The notes under the pieces are model-generated. The model was not told where the DNA came from. It was given only the letters and a program-made list of their open reading frames with translations, and searched no databases. A stretch of 51,868 nucleotides of DNA, taken from Planctomycetota bacterium (lineage in GTDB: Bacteria > Planctomycetota > UBA1135 > GCA-002686595). How positions within the stretch are numbered: position 1 is the stretch's first letter; each line of letters opens with the position of its first letter. The DNA lies in contig VGYZ01000021.1 of assembly GCA_016872795.1 (NCBI GenBank), positions 1 to 51,868 of the forward strand, written 5' to 3'. A program made the position numbers and the translations under genes. Shown here one piece after another: positions 8,151-15,939 of the stretch.

Positions 8151-8156
8151 TAGAGT
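8151..8156 (+). promoter_or_regulatory. -10 element of the methyltransferase pair
   Basis: TAGAGT followed by GAGCCTGCTC, 29 bases before the ATG at 8186. It matches the TAnnnT form seen before other genes here. No convincing -35. Confidence 0.4.
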
Positions 8157-8185
8157 GAGCCTGCTCTCCGCCGCAGGCCCCCTCG

Positions 8186-9148
8186 ATGTCCCCCGACGAC
8201 GCCCGACCCTCCACCGCGGCGACGCTCCCCGCGACGCCGCATCCCCGTCTCCACGCGCTGCTGCGCGGTGCGGAGGCCGTGTGGAGCGAGCGCGGGGACC
8301 TGCGCGCGTTGTACGGGTCGATCACCAACCCGGAGTACTGGGCTTGGCTGCGCTGGCACGCGCACGCCGAGTATCCCGAGCTGGCCGCGGCCGACTTCCC
8401 TTGGCCGCCGATGTACTTGGTCGAGCGTGTCGGCGGCGACTCGACGGTGCAGACGGCGTTTCGCGAGGGGGGCATCGTGGACTGGCGGCGCATGGTCGTC
8501 GTGCTGCAGGCCGCGGGCTTCAAGTTCGAAGGCGCCTCGGTGCTCGATTTCGGCTGCGGCTGCGGGCGCCTCCTGCGCCACTTCGCGCGCTACGCGGTGG
8601 CGAGTCGCTTCATGGGAGTCGACGTGGATCCGACGCCGATCGCGTGGTGTCGCGAGAACCTCGACTTCGCCGAGTTTGCGTCCATTCCGTTGCTGCCTCC
8701 GATGGCCCTGCCCCGCGGCGGCTTCGACGCGCTCTACACCTACTCCGTGTTCTCGCACCTGCCGCTGGAGTCTCAGCGCGCTTGGCTGGCCGAGTTCGCC
8801 CGGCTGCTGCGCCCGGGCGGGCTGGCGGTCATCACGTACCACGGCGAGCGGGCCGTCGAGCGCTGGCTCGCGGGAGAGACCCCTTCGGAGGCCCCCTCGC
8901 CCGAGCAGCTGCGCGCCGACCTGCCGCGGCTCGAAGCCGAGGGTATCCTGTTCTTCGCCTTCGGCGAGTTCGGCACGCCGCATCAGGAGAACATGCAGCA
9001 CTGGGAGCGACTCGACCGGGCGCAGTATGGAAATGTTTTTGTGACGCGCGCCTTCATCATGCGCGAATGGCTGCAGCACTTCGCGCTGGTCGCGCACTAT
9101 CCGTCGCCCGACGACTGGCAGGACTATGTCGTCCTCAGGAGGCGCTAG
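8186..9148 (+). CDS. Class I SAM-dependent methyltransferase (first of a tandem pair)
   Basis: A 320-aa cytoplasmic methyltransferase with an extended N-terminal region of about 115 residues before the Rossmann core. Motif I is intact (VLDFGCGCGRLL, residues 119-130). It is followed by an acidic loop VDVDP, a motif-IV-like GGFDALYTYSVFSHLP, and LRPGGLAVITY. The substrate is unknown; there is no pathway context. The downstream gene is a clear paralogue with the same length and the same ending WQDYVVLRRR. The last bases of this gene carry the Shine-Dalgarno sequence of the paralogue, and the stop codon lies one base from its ATG, so the two are surely cotranscribed. Confidence 0.85.
   Translation: MSPDDARPSTAATLPATPHPRLHALLRGAEAVWSERGDLRALYGSITNPEYWAWLRWHAHAEYPELAAADFPWPPMYLVERVGGDSTVQTAFREGGIVDWRRMVVVLQAAGFKFEGASVLDFGCGCGRLLRHFARYAVASRFMGVDVDPTPIAWCRENLDFAEFASIPLLPPMALPRGGFDALYTYSVFSHLPLESQRAWLAEFARLLRPGGLAVITYHGERAVERWLAGETPSEAPSPEQLRADLPRLEAEGILFFAFGEFGTPHQENMQHWERLDRAQYGNVFVTRAFIMREWLQHFALVAHYPSPDDWQDYVVLRRR
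9137..9142 (+). promoter_or_regulatory. Shine-Dalgarno AGGAGG deciding the start of the second methyltransferase
   Basis: A perfect AGGAGG seven bases before the ATG at 9150, lying inside the last codons of the upstream gene. It makes the ATG at 9150 preferable to the in-frame ATG at 9126, and gives a protein of the same size as the paralogue. Confidence 0.8.
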
Positions 9149-9149
9149 C

Positions 9150-10115
9150 ATGTACCAGATGACGACGGCGGATTCGGGAGCGAGCGGTCGGCTTCCGGCC
9201 TGTTCGGACGCGCGCGTCGACGCCATCTTCGCCGCCGCCACGCGCATCTGGGAGTCGCGCGAGGACCTGCGCACCGGATATGGCTCGATCACCAATCCAG
9301 AGTTCTGGATCTGGCTCGCGTGGCATGGCCCCGACGAGTACGAGAGCCTGCGCGCGTCCTGGTTCGAGGTCCCGCCGCCGCACTTGCTCGAGCGCTGCTC
9401 CGGCGCGGATGCGGCGCCGCGTTCGTTCGTGCGCAGCGGTGCCGTCGACTGGCGTCGCTGCGTGCAGGGGCTCGAGCGCTGCGGCGTGGCCGCGGAGACC
9501 GCCAAGTTGATCGAAGTCGGGATTTCCTGCGGGCGTGTGCTGCGCTATTTCGGGCGCTACGCGGCGACCGGTGTGTTCACGGGCCTCGAAATCGACCCCG
9601 ACGGCGTTGCTTGGTGCCGCGAGCAACTCTCGTTCGCGCGTTTCTTGCAGGTCAATCCTGCCGGTCCCTGTGGACTGCGCGAGGGTGCATTCGACGCCGT
9701 GATCGTGCCCGATTTGTTCCAGCGGCTCGTGCCCGCGGCGCAGCTCGCGTGGATCGACGAGGCGGCGCGCCTGCTGCGCCCCGGCGGCGCGCTGGTCGCG
9801 ACATACTTGGGTGCGCGCGTCGTCGAGCGTTGGACCGCGGGCGAGGCGCCGGGCGGCTCGCCGAAGCCGGAGGACCTGCAGGAGGAGCTGCCGCGCTTGC
9901 GCGAGGAGGGCTCGCTGTACTTCATCTCGAAGCCGTTCGAGTCCGCGCATCCCGAGAACGCGCAGTGGGCACGCCACGAGGACGCGAGCGAGCTCGGCAC
10001 GACCTTCCTGACCCGAGAGTACGTCGAGCGCGCTTGGACCCGCGCGTTCGATGTCGTCGAGATCCTCGAAGCCCCGGACGGCTGGCAGGACTATGTCGTG
10101 CTGCGTCGGCGCTGA
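9150..10115 (+). CDS. Diverged methyltransferase paralogue (second of a tandem pair)
   Basis: A 321-aa protein alignable end to end with the preceding gene: shared GSITNPE(F/Y)W, a WRR segment near residue 101, GRYA, DPxxxAWCRE, LLRPGG, VVERW or AVERW, and the ending WQDYVVLRRR. The SAM-binding motif is eroded: DFGCGCGR in the first copy is EVGISCGR here (residues 122-129), losing the central Gly and changing the first Asp to Glu. The motif-IV region also differs (AVIVPDLFQRL). It may bind a different ligand, act as a regulatory partner of the first copy as a heterodimer, or have lost activity. The start at 9150 is set by the AGGAGG. The stop lies one base from the stop of the convergent cupin gene. 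Confidence 0.75.
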   Translation: MYQMTTADSGASGRLPACSDARVDAIFAAATRIWESREDLRTGYGSITNPEFWIWLAWHGPDEYESLRASWFEVPPPHLLERCSGADAAPRSFVRSGAVDWRRCVQGLERCGVAAETAKLIEVGISCGRVLRYFGRYAATGVFTGLEIDPDGVAWCREQLSFARFLQVNPAGPCGLREGAFDAVIVPDLFQRLVPAAQLAWIDEAARLLRPGGALVATYLGARVVERWTAGEAPGGSPKPEDLQEELPRLREEGSLYFISKPFESAHPENAQWARHEDASELGTTFLTREYVERAWTRAFDVVEILEAPDGWQDYVVLRRR

Positions 10116-10116
10116 C

Positions 10117-10533
10117 TCAAGCGCGCTCGCGCAGGGACTTCCACGGCTCGTCCTCGGAGACATCGATCACGGCCGGGCCGTCGAAGCGGTTCTCGGAGAG
10201 GATCGCGAGGAATACGGCGGGCTCGTCGAAAATGTTGTACGAGCCGTGGATCTCGTCCTTGGGGACATGCGCGACCTCGCCCGGACCGAGGACGCGCTTC
10301 TCGCGGCCTACCCACTGCTCGATGCGACCAGAGATCACGTACAGCAGCTCCTCGAAGCACGGATGGCGGTGAAAGCGGTGGGCGCAGCCGGGCGGCATGG
10401 TCACGCGCACGAGCTGCAGTCGCTCGGCGTCGACGAGGCCGGGCCGCGCGAGCCACTCGTGGGGGCCCCAAGGCAGTACCTCCACCTGCGCGTCGGCGGA
10501 AGTTACGAAGCGCAGGCAGTGTTCGCAGGTCAT
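10117..10533 (-). CDS. Small cupin-domain protein
   Basis: About 138 residues forming a single cupin barrel. Cupin motif 1 appears as HRFHRHPCFEELLYVISG and motif 2 as PGEVAHVPKDEIHG, with three histidines and a Glu available for a metal. The protein begins MTCEHC. The ATG at 10533 was chosen because it lies 10 bases after the stop of the upstream UPF0261 gene; an in-frame ATG at 10563 would overlap that gene. Single-domain cupins of this type bind sugars, quercetin-like or small organic acids, or act as sensors; the function here is not evident. Probably in one operon with the Tm-1-like gene, whose homologues often neighbour small metabolic proteins. Confidence 0.75.
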   Translation of the reverse strand: MTCEHCLRFVTSADAQVEVLPWGPHEWLARPGLVDAERLQLVRVTMPPGCAHRFHRHPCFEELLYVISGRIEQWVGREKRVLGPGEVAHVPKDEIHGSYNIFDEPAVFLAILSENRFDGPAVIDVSEDEPWKSLRERA

Positions 10534-10543
10534 CGGGAGTCTC

Positions 10544-11764
10544 TCAGTCCGTGGTGGAAGCAAGGCCCATCAGCGCGAGCAGCTCGCGCGCGCAGCGCTC
10601 GGCGAACGGTGCATCGTTGATGTGCAGGTCGAGCTCGGTGATCGAAATCGCCGGTGAACTGGAGTGCAGGCCAGCGAGCAGCGCCGCGCGCGCAGCCGGA
10701 TCGTCGAAGGGCTTGCCGGCGCAGTCGAGGGCGCTCACGCCGCGCAGCGGAAAAAACAGCCGCGCCGGGCCGCGACTCGCGACGAGCTTGCGCGCGATCT
10801 CGCGGCCGAGAGCGTGGTTCTCTTCGGGCGTGGTGCGCATCAAGGTCACATGGTCGTTGTGGCGGTGCAGCTTGCGCGCGCGGAAAGGAGCCGGAACCGT
10901 ATCGAGCGCGAGGAAGTTGACCATGTCCGTCGCTCCGACGCTGGCGACGGTCGGAACGCCCGCCCGCGCCGCGGCCGACATGCGCTCGGGGCCCGCGGAC
11001 AGCACGCCGCCGAAAAGCTCGTCGGCGAGCTCCGTCGTCGTCAGGTCGAGCACGCCCTGCACGAGTCCGTCGCGCACGAGCGACTCCATCGCTTGCCCGC
11101 CCGTGCCCGTGGCGTGGAACACGAGTACTTCGCAGCCCGCCGCTTCTAGCACTTCCTTCGCGCGCTGCACGCACGGCGTCGTCACGCCGAACATCGTCGC
11201 AGCCACGATCGGCTTGTCGTGCGTGGCAGTAGCCAAGCGCGCGAAGCGCACCATGCCCGCCATCGCGTGCGCGGCCTGCGACAGCACGCGGCGGCTGACA
11301 CGGTTGATGCCGAGCACGTCGACGACGCTGTTCAACATGACGATGTCCTTGTCGCCGATGTAGGACCGCACATTCCCCGACGCCAGCGTGGAGACCATCA
11401 GCTTGGGCACGCCGATGGGCAACGCGCGCATCGCCTCGGTGCCGATGGTCGTCCCCGCGGAGCCGCCGAGACCGAGCACGCCGCCGAGCTCGCCGCGCGC
11501 GTGCAGGTCGAGCGCGAGCGCGCGCGCGCCGCGCGCCGCCGCTTGAACGGCGTGCGCGCGATCGTCCTTCGAGCGCACGGCTTCGAGCGTCGTGCCCGCG
11601 GCCGCGAGTACCGCTTCGCGGCTCACATCGGGCGCCACCGCCGGCGGCTGCAGCGTTCCGCAGTCGACGAGGCGCGTCTCGACCCCGAGCTCGCGCAAGC
11701 GGTCTCGAACGAAGGCCGCTTCGACACCCTTGGTGTCCAGCGTCGCGAAGAGCAGCACCACCAT
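10544..11764 (-). CDS. Tm-1-like ATP-binding domain protein (UPF0261)
   Basis: A 406-aa protein of the UPF0261/Tm-1 family, which has two Rossmann-like domains and binds ATP. The plant member Tm-1 blocks tomato mosaic virus replication; the bacterial role is unknown. Family hallmarks: start VVLLFATLDTKGVE, GGVLGLGGSAGTTI, PKLMVSTLASGNV, DIVMLNSVVDVLGIN, MFGVTTP, FHATGTGGQAMESL, DLTTTELADELFGGVLSAGPER, and HNDHVTLMRTTPEEN. The frame is open for about 100 more residues upstream, but that part covers a terminator and is not protein-like, so the ATG at 11764 is the start. A CACACT -10-like element lies seven bases before it (11772-11777, minus), predicting a leaderless transcript. A cupin follows 10 bases downstream. 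Confidence 0.88.
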   Translation of the reverse strand: MVVLLFATLDTKGVEAAFVRDRLRELGVETRLVDCGTLQPPAVAPDVSREAVLAAAGTTLEAVRSKDDRAHAVQAAARGARALALDLHARGELGGVLGLGGSAGTTIGTEAMRALPIGVPKLMVSTLASGNVRSYIGDKDIVMLNSVVDVLGINRVSRRVLSQAAHAMAGMVRFARLATATHDKPIVAATMFGVTTPCVQRAKEVLEAAGCEVLVFHATGTGGQAMESLVRDGLVQGVLDLTTTELADELFGGVLSAGPERMSAAARAGVPTVASVGATDMVNFLALDTVPAPFRARKLHRHNDHVTLMRTTPEENHALGREIARKLVASRGPARLFFPLRGVSALDCAGKPFDDPAARAALLAGLHSSSPAISITELDLHINDAPFAERCARELLALMGLASTTD

Positions 11765-11787
11765 GGGCGGGAGTGTGGAGTGCCGAC

Positions 11788-11826
11788 AAAAAGAGAGCAA
11801 GCCGCGAGTCCCACATCGCGGCTTGC
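11788..11826 (-). terminator. Intrinsic terminator of the candidate small RNA
   Basis: Perfect 11-bp arms (11797-11807 and 11816-11826) with an 8-nt loop. On the minus strand the stem is followed by TCTCTTTTTG. It lies only about 20 bases before the UPF0261 start codon, so that gene needs its own promoter. Confidence 0.8.
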
Positions 11827-12039
11827 CCGGGCCCCCGTCCCTTGCGGCACGGGCCCCGGAGTCGGTGACCAGCGCGGAGGGCCGTCCGGCTGGCCGTCGA
11901 TGCCATTGCGAGGTTCGAGTCTCCCCCATGGCTGAGGGTGCGATCCGCAGGGATCTGCGACTTGCAAGTAGTCCCCGCTTGGCCGGGCCGGTCAAGTTGC
12001 GGGCGCGTTTTGTCGGTCCAAACGGTGGGCGGGGGTGAG

Positions 12040-12088
12040 AAAAAAATGGCGTGAGCCCGCGCCCGCGCGAGGCGGACACGGGCTCGCG
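12040..12088 (-). terminator. Intrinsic terminator of pruA
   Basis: A 10-bp stem with one wobble (12050-12059 with 12079-12088) and a long GC-rich loop, followed on the minus strand by GCCA and seven T. It begins about 30 bases after the pruA stop codon. Confidence 0.8.
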
Positions 12089-12118
12089 GAGCGCTCGCGC
12101 GCGGAGGGGGCTGGGCGC

Positions 12119-13750
12119 TCAGCTCTCGGCGAGGAACGGGTAGCGCCAGTCGGTGGGAGGCACGAAGGTCTCCTTGATCGTGCGCGGCGTGACCCAGCGC
12201 AGGAGGTTCAGGATCGAGCCCGCCTTGTCGTTGGTGCCCGAGGCGCGCGAGCCGCCGAAGGGCTGCTGGCCGACGATGGCGCCGGTGGGCTTGTCGTTGA
12301 TGTAGAAGTTCCCGGCGGAGAAGCGCAGCGCGTCGACCGCAGCGCGCACCGCGGCGCGGTCGTTGGCGAGGATCGCCCCGGTGAGCGCGTACTCGCTCGT
12401 CGTGTTGCAGAGCTCGAGCGTCTCCGCGAACTTCGCGTCGTCGTAGACATGGATCGTCAGCACCGGCCCGAAGAGCTCCGTGCACATGGTGTCGTAGCGC
12501 GGATCGACGGCCTCGATGACGGTCGGCTCGATGAACCAGCCCTTGGAGTCGTCGCACTTGCCGCCGAAGGCGATCTTCGCGCCGCTCGACGCGCGCGCGC
12601 CGTCGATGGCGCTCTTCAGCTTGGCGTAGGAACGCTGGTCGATGACGGCGCCCATGAAGTTCGTGAAGTCGCACACATCGCCCGTTTTCACGGAGGCGAG
12701 CAGCTCGCCCATGCGCCCTTTCAGCTTCGGCCACAGCGAGCGCGGAACATAGGCGCGGCTCGCGGCCGAGCACTTCTGCCCTTGGTACTCGAAGGCGCCG
12801 CGCACGAGCGCCACGGCTGCGACATCGAGCTCGGCCGAGGCGTGCACGAACACGAAGTCCTTGCCGCCGGTCTCGCCGACGAGGCGCGGATACTGGCCGT
12901 AGCGCGCGATGTTGTTGCCGATGGTGCTCCAGATGCCGTTGAACACGCCCGTCGAACCGGTGAAGTGCACGCCCGCGAGGCGCTTGTCGGCGATACCGGC
13001 CGTGCCGACCGTCGCGCCCTGTCCGGGGACGAAGTTGATCACGCCCGGCGGCAGGCCCGCGGCCTCGTAGAGCTTCATCAGCCACCAGTTCGAGAGGATC
13101 GACGTGCTCGCGGGCTTCCACACGACGGTGTTGCCGAGCATCGCCGGAGCGCTGGCGAGGTTCGCTGCGATCGAGGTGAAGTTGAACGGGCTGACCGCGA
13201 ACACATAGCCATCGAGCGGACGGTGCTCGAGGCGATTCCACACGCCCGGGGCCGACTGCGGCTGCTCGGAGTAGAGACGCTCCATGAAGTGCACGTTGAA
13301 GCGCATGAAGTCGATCGTCTCGCAGGCGGAGTCGATCTCGGCTTGGTGCACGGTCTTCGACTGCCCGAGCATGGTCGAGGCGTTGATGCGATCGCGCCAC
13401 GGGCCGGCGAGCAGCTCGCCGACCCGCAGGAAGATCGCCGCGCGCTCTTCCCACGGCATGCGCTCCCACTCGCGCTTGGCGGCCGAGGCCGCGTCGATCG
13501 CCTGCTGCACATGTGCAGGGCTCGCACGGTGCGCGCGTCCGAGTACGCGGCGGTGCTCGTGCGGCATCGAGATCGTCTCGAAGTCGCCAGTGCGGATTTC
13601 CCGCCCGCCGATGACCAGCGGGATCTCGATCTCGCCGCTCGCCATGCGGGCGAGCTCGGCCTTGAGGCTCGCGCGCTCGGGGCTCTTCGGCGCGTAGGCG
13701 CGCACGGGCTCGTTGATCGGCGGGGGAGTGCGGAAGGTGCCGTGGGTCAT
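12119..13750 (-). CDS. pruA: L-glutamate gamma-semialdehyde (P5C) dehydrogenase
   Basis: A 543-aa NAD-dependent aldehyde dehydrogenase oxidising glutamate semialdehyde/pyrroline-5-carboxylate to glutamate, the second step of proline catabolism. Diagnostic stretches: FAVSPFNFTSI, GNTVVWKPAS, the NAD-binding HFTGSTGVFN, GETGGKDFVFVH with the general-base Glu, and the catalytic Cys in EYQGQKCSAASR. The late VCDFTNFMGAVID is characteristic of the P5C branch. Length matches single-domain PruA enzymes. An AGGAG lies 10 bases before the ATG and a GATAGGCTCTCC promoter-like string further up. No proline dehydrogenase lies beside it, so the two steps are uncoupled in the genome. It ends in a clear intrinsic terminator. 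Confidence 0.94.
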   Translation of the reverse strand: MTHGTFRTPPPINEPVRAYAPKSPERASLKAELARMASGEIEIPLVIGGREIRTGDFETISMPHEHRRVLGRAHRASPAHVQQAIDAASAAKREWERMPWEERAAIFLRVGELLAGPWRDRINASTMLGQSKTVHQAEIDSACETIDFMRFNVHFMERLYSEQPQSAPGVWNRLEHRPLDGYVFAVSPFNFTSIAANLASAPAMLGNTVVWKPASTSILSNWWLMKLYEAAGLPPGVINFVPGQGATVGTAGIADKRLAGVHFTGSTGVFNGIWSTIGNNIARYGQYPRLVGETGGKDFVFVHASAELDVAAVALVRGAFEYQGQKCSAASRAYVPRSLWPKLKGRMGELLASVKTGDVCDFTNFMGAVIDQRSYAKLKSAIDGARASSGAKIAFGGKCDDSKGWFIEPTVIEAVDPRYDTMCTELFGPVLTIHVYDDAKFAETLELCNTTSEYALTGAILANDRAAVRAAVDALRFSAGNFYINDKPTGAIVGQQPFGGSRASGTNDKAGSILNLLRWVTPRTIKETFVPPTDWRYPFLAES

Positions 13751-13953
13751 GGGTGCGGGGCTCCTGAAGAAAGCGAGGCGGAGAGCCTATCGGAGCTCCG
13801 CGGTGCTTGTCGAAGGCCGAGCGCGGCGCTCGAGGCGGCGAAGCCGACCCCGATTGCGGCTACCCCTTTCCGCGGAGCGGCTCGCGCGACATCATGTTGA
13901 CCCTCTGCGGCCGATTCCTGCCGCGCTTTCCACCTGCTCGGAGCTTCGCCCCG

Positions 13954-14763
13954 ATGTCCACCGCTGCCCTCGCGCGCCTCGCCGCGCTGCTCGCGCTCCC
14001 CGTTCTGCTCCCGTCGTGCATCCTCGTCGCCGAGGAGACCAGGGAGACCGTGTCGGCCCCCTGCGAGGCGACTCCGGCCGAGGCCGGGAAGCCCGCCGTC
14101 GTGCCGATGGTCGAGGGGCAGCCCGTGGACAAGTCGGCCGAGACGAAGGGCGAGGCCCCGGCGTCCGCGGAAGCCAAGGCGCGCGCCAAGGCTCGCAAGG
14201 CGGAGAAGCGAGCCCACGAGCTCGAACTCGCGCGCATGGAACTCGAGCTCGCCAGCATGGAGGGCGAGCGCGAGACGCAGGAGTGCAAGCGCAAGCTCGA
14301 CGAGGCGCGCCGCGAGCTCGATGAGACGCGCCGTGCGATGGAGCACTTCCGCACCAAGCTGCCGCGCGAGATCGCCGACAAGCAGCTCGACCTCGACCGC
14401 AGCACGCAGGGCAAGCTCGAAGCCGAGCAGGAGCTGCGCGAGATGGAGGCAACCTACGCCAAGGATCAGTTCGCGACGGACACGAAGGAGCTCGTGCTGA
14501 CGCGCCACCGCCGTCGCGTGGAATTCGCGACGCGCGGCCTCGAGCTCGCGCAGGCCGAGTTCAACGACCTGAAGACGGTCGACATGCCGCGCCGCGAGCG
14601 CGAGCACGAGAAGAAGCTGCGCGACGCGGAGGCCGAGGTGCGCGACGCCGAGTTCGCGCTCGTGCGCAAGGAGCTGGGGCTGCGCATGGAGCTCGCACGC
14701 AAGCGCTGGGCCGTGGCGGAACTCGAGCGCCCGGACGACGACGGCGACGCGAAGGGCGACTAG
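13954..14763 (+). CDS. Coiled-coil lipoprotein of unknown function
   Basis: About 269 residues. I start at ATG 13954, where MSTAALARLAALLALPVLLPSC forms a lipoprotein signal ending at Cys22. An in-frame ATG at 13894 would add an unlikely 20-residue prefix. The mature part has a Pro/Ala-rich linker, then about 200 residues of charged heptad-like helix (repeated ARMELELASME, LDEARRELDETRR, LEAEQELREMEA, REREHEKKLRDAEAEV), predicted to form a long coiled coil. Such lipoproteins can span or organise the periplasm, or serve as adaptor hairpins; nothing here proves either. Its stop lies three bases from the GTG of the squalene-cyclase-like gene, so it probably heads the same operon. Confidence 0.7.
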   Translation: MSTAALARLAALLALPVLLPSCILVAEETRETVSAPCEATPAEAGKPAVVPMVEGQPVDKSAETKGEAPASAEAKARAKARKAEKRAHELELARMELELASMEGERETQECKRKLDEARRELDETRRAMEHFRTKLPREIADKQLDLDRSTQGKLEAEQELREMEATYAKDQFATDTKELVLTRHRRRVEFATRGLELAQAEFNDLKTVDMPRREREHEKKLRDAEAEVRDAEFALVRKELGLRMELARKRWAVAELERPDDDGDAKGD

Positions 14764-14766
14764 GCC

Positions 14767-15939
14767 GTGCTCACTCTCCTCGCGCTGGCAGTCCTCGCGC
14801 AGGATCCGCAGCCCAAGTCCGAGCGCGAGCTGCGAGCGGCGAAGGATGTCCCCGAGACGATGACGCAGGAGCAGGCGCTCGCGTCGCTCGAGCGTTCGCT
14901 CGCGTTCATCACCAGCTCGCAGAATCCCGACGGTTCGTGGTGCGGCAGCGCGCCCGACAGCGTGATGGAGCTCGGCTTCAACCCCGAAACCTACTACACA
15001 TGGCAGCTCGGCGCGGTCGAGCTGACGCTGATGTCGCTGATGCAGTGCGACGAGACGCCCGAGCGGCGGCGCGCGCTCGAGCGCGGCATGGAGTGGTTGT
15101 GCACGACGCGCCTTCCGGCCCGCGGAAGCGACTGGGATGTAGACTACATGTGGCCGTCACTGTACGGCGTCGTGTGCGCGCTCGACGCGCTCGACGACCC
15201 GCGCTTCGCCGCGCAAGAGTGGCAGCGCAAGATCGACGCGCGCGGCCGCGCCTTCATGGAGATCCTCGAGCGCAGTCAGGTTCCCGACGGCGGCTGGGGC
15301 TACTACGACGATCCGCCGTTCACCAACCGGCCCAAGTGGGCGACGAGCTTCGCCACCGCGACGGTCGTGCCGGCGCTCGCCGACGCGCAGAAGCGTGGCT
15401 GGTTCGCGGACCCCAAGGTGCGCGAGCGCGCAGTTGCCTACATCGCGGGCTGCGCGCTGCCGAACGGCGCCTACGAGTACGACCTCAACCCGATTCCACG
15501 CGCTGGCGTCGGGGAGAGCATCAACAGCGTCAAGGGCTCGCTCGGACGCATCCAGATCTGCAACTGGGCGCTGCGGCGCTGCGGCATCAAGTTCGTCACC
15601 GACGAGAAGATTCGCGAGGGGCTGGGCTTCTTCATGGAGCACCACCGCTTCCTCGACGTCGCACGCATGCGACCCGTGCCGCACGAGGCGTACTACGCCA
15701 ACGCGGGCTACTTCTATTTCTTCGGACACTACTACGCGGCGCTCGCGATCAACGAGTTGCCGGCGACCGAGCGCGAGGCTTGGCACGCCAAGCTGCGCCC
15801 GCACCTCGTGAAGTGCCAGTACGACGATGGCTCGACGAGCGACTTCCTGCACTCGCGCTACGACATCCTCGCCTCGACGGCGTACGCGGCCATGGCGCTC
15901 GATCTCGGACTCCCCGACGCGCGTACCGACGCACGATGA
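14767..15939 (+). CDS. Exported prenyltransferase/squalene-cyclase-like repeat protein
   Basis: A 390-aa protein with a GTG start three bases after the previous stop. The N-terminus LTLLALAVLAQDPQP looks like a short signal peptide, which is unusual for this fold. Two QW motifs of the terpene cyclase/prenyltransferase alpha-barrel are present: QNPDGSW (52-58) and QVPDGGW (171-177), with a third degenerate QYDDGS late. The catalytic DxDD of squalene-hopene cyclase is not seen; DWDVDY (122-127) is the nearest acidic cluster. Protein of the PF13243/PF13249 repeat type, frequent in Planctomycetota. The role is unknown; it could bind a lipid or glycan. Its stop overlaps the EboA start in an ATGA, implying translational coupling. 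Confidence 0.8.
   Translation: MLTLLALAVLAQDPQPKSERELRAAKDVPETMTQEQALASLERSLAFITSSQNPDGSWCGSAPDSVMELGFNPETYYTWQLGAVELTLMSLMQCDETPERRRALERGMEWLCTTRLPARGSDWDVDYMWPSLYGVVCALDALDDPRFAAQEWQRKIDARGRAFMEILERSQVPDGGWGYYDDPPFTNRPKWATSFATATVVPALADAQKRGWFADPKVRERAVAYIAGCALPNGAYEYDLNPIPRAGVGESINSVKGSLGRIQICNWALRRCGIKFVTDEKIREGLGFFMEHHRFLDVARMRPVPHEAYYANAGYFYFFGHYYAALAINELPATEREAWHAKLRPHLVKCQYDDGSTSDFLHSRYDILASTAYAAMALDLGLPDARTDAR

Larger units (their letters stand above)
11765..12118 (-). ncRNA. Candidate small RNA with its own terminator, upstream of the UPF0261 gene
   Basis: This 354-bp stretch has no plausible protein. Read on the minus strand, it starts with the terminator of pruA (12040-12088). A TTGACC (11990-11995) follows, then ACTACT 17 bases on (11967-11972). 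The transcript would contain GATCC/GGATC and GC-rich hairpins and end at a perfect intrinsic terminator (11788-11826). That predicts an RNA of about 175 nt. The ACTTGCAAGT palindrome (11960-11969) overlaps the predicted start. It does not match 6S, SRP, tmRNA or RNase P hallmarks. The promoter is weak by consensus; the terminator is the strong evidence. Confidence 0.4.

Noticed and set aside
9126-9126. Upstream ATG for the second methyltransferase
   Set aside because: A perfect AGGAGG lies seven bases before the ATG at 9150, which also gives a length equal to the paralogue.
10563-10563. Upstream ATG for the cupin gene
   Set aside because: It overlaps the preceding gene; the ATG at 10533 follows that gene's stop closely and starts directly at the MTCEHC segment.
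11905-11935. tRNA T-loop-like string GGTTCGAGTCTCCC
   Set aside because: The flanking bases do not pair to a T stem, and no acceptor, D or anticodon arms can be folded around it.
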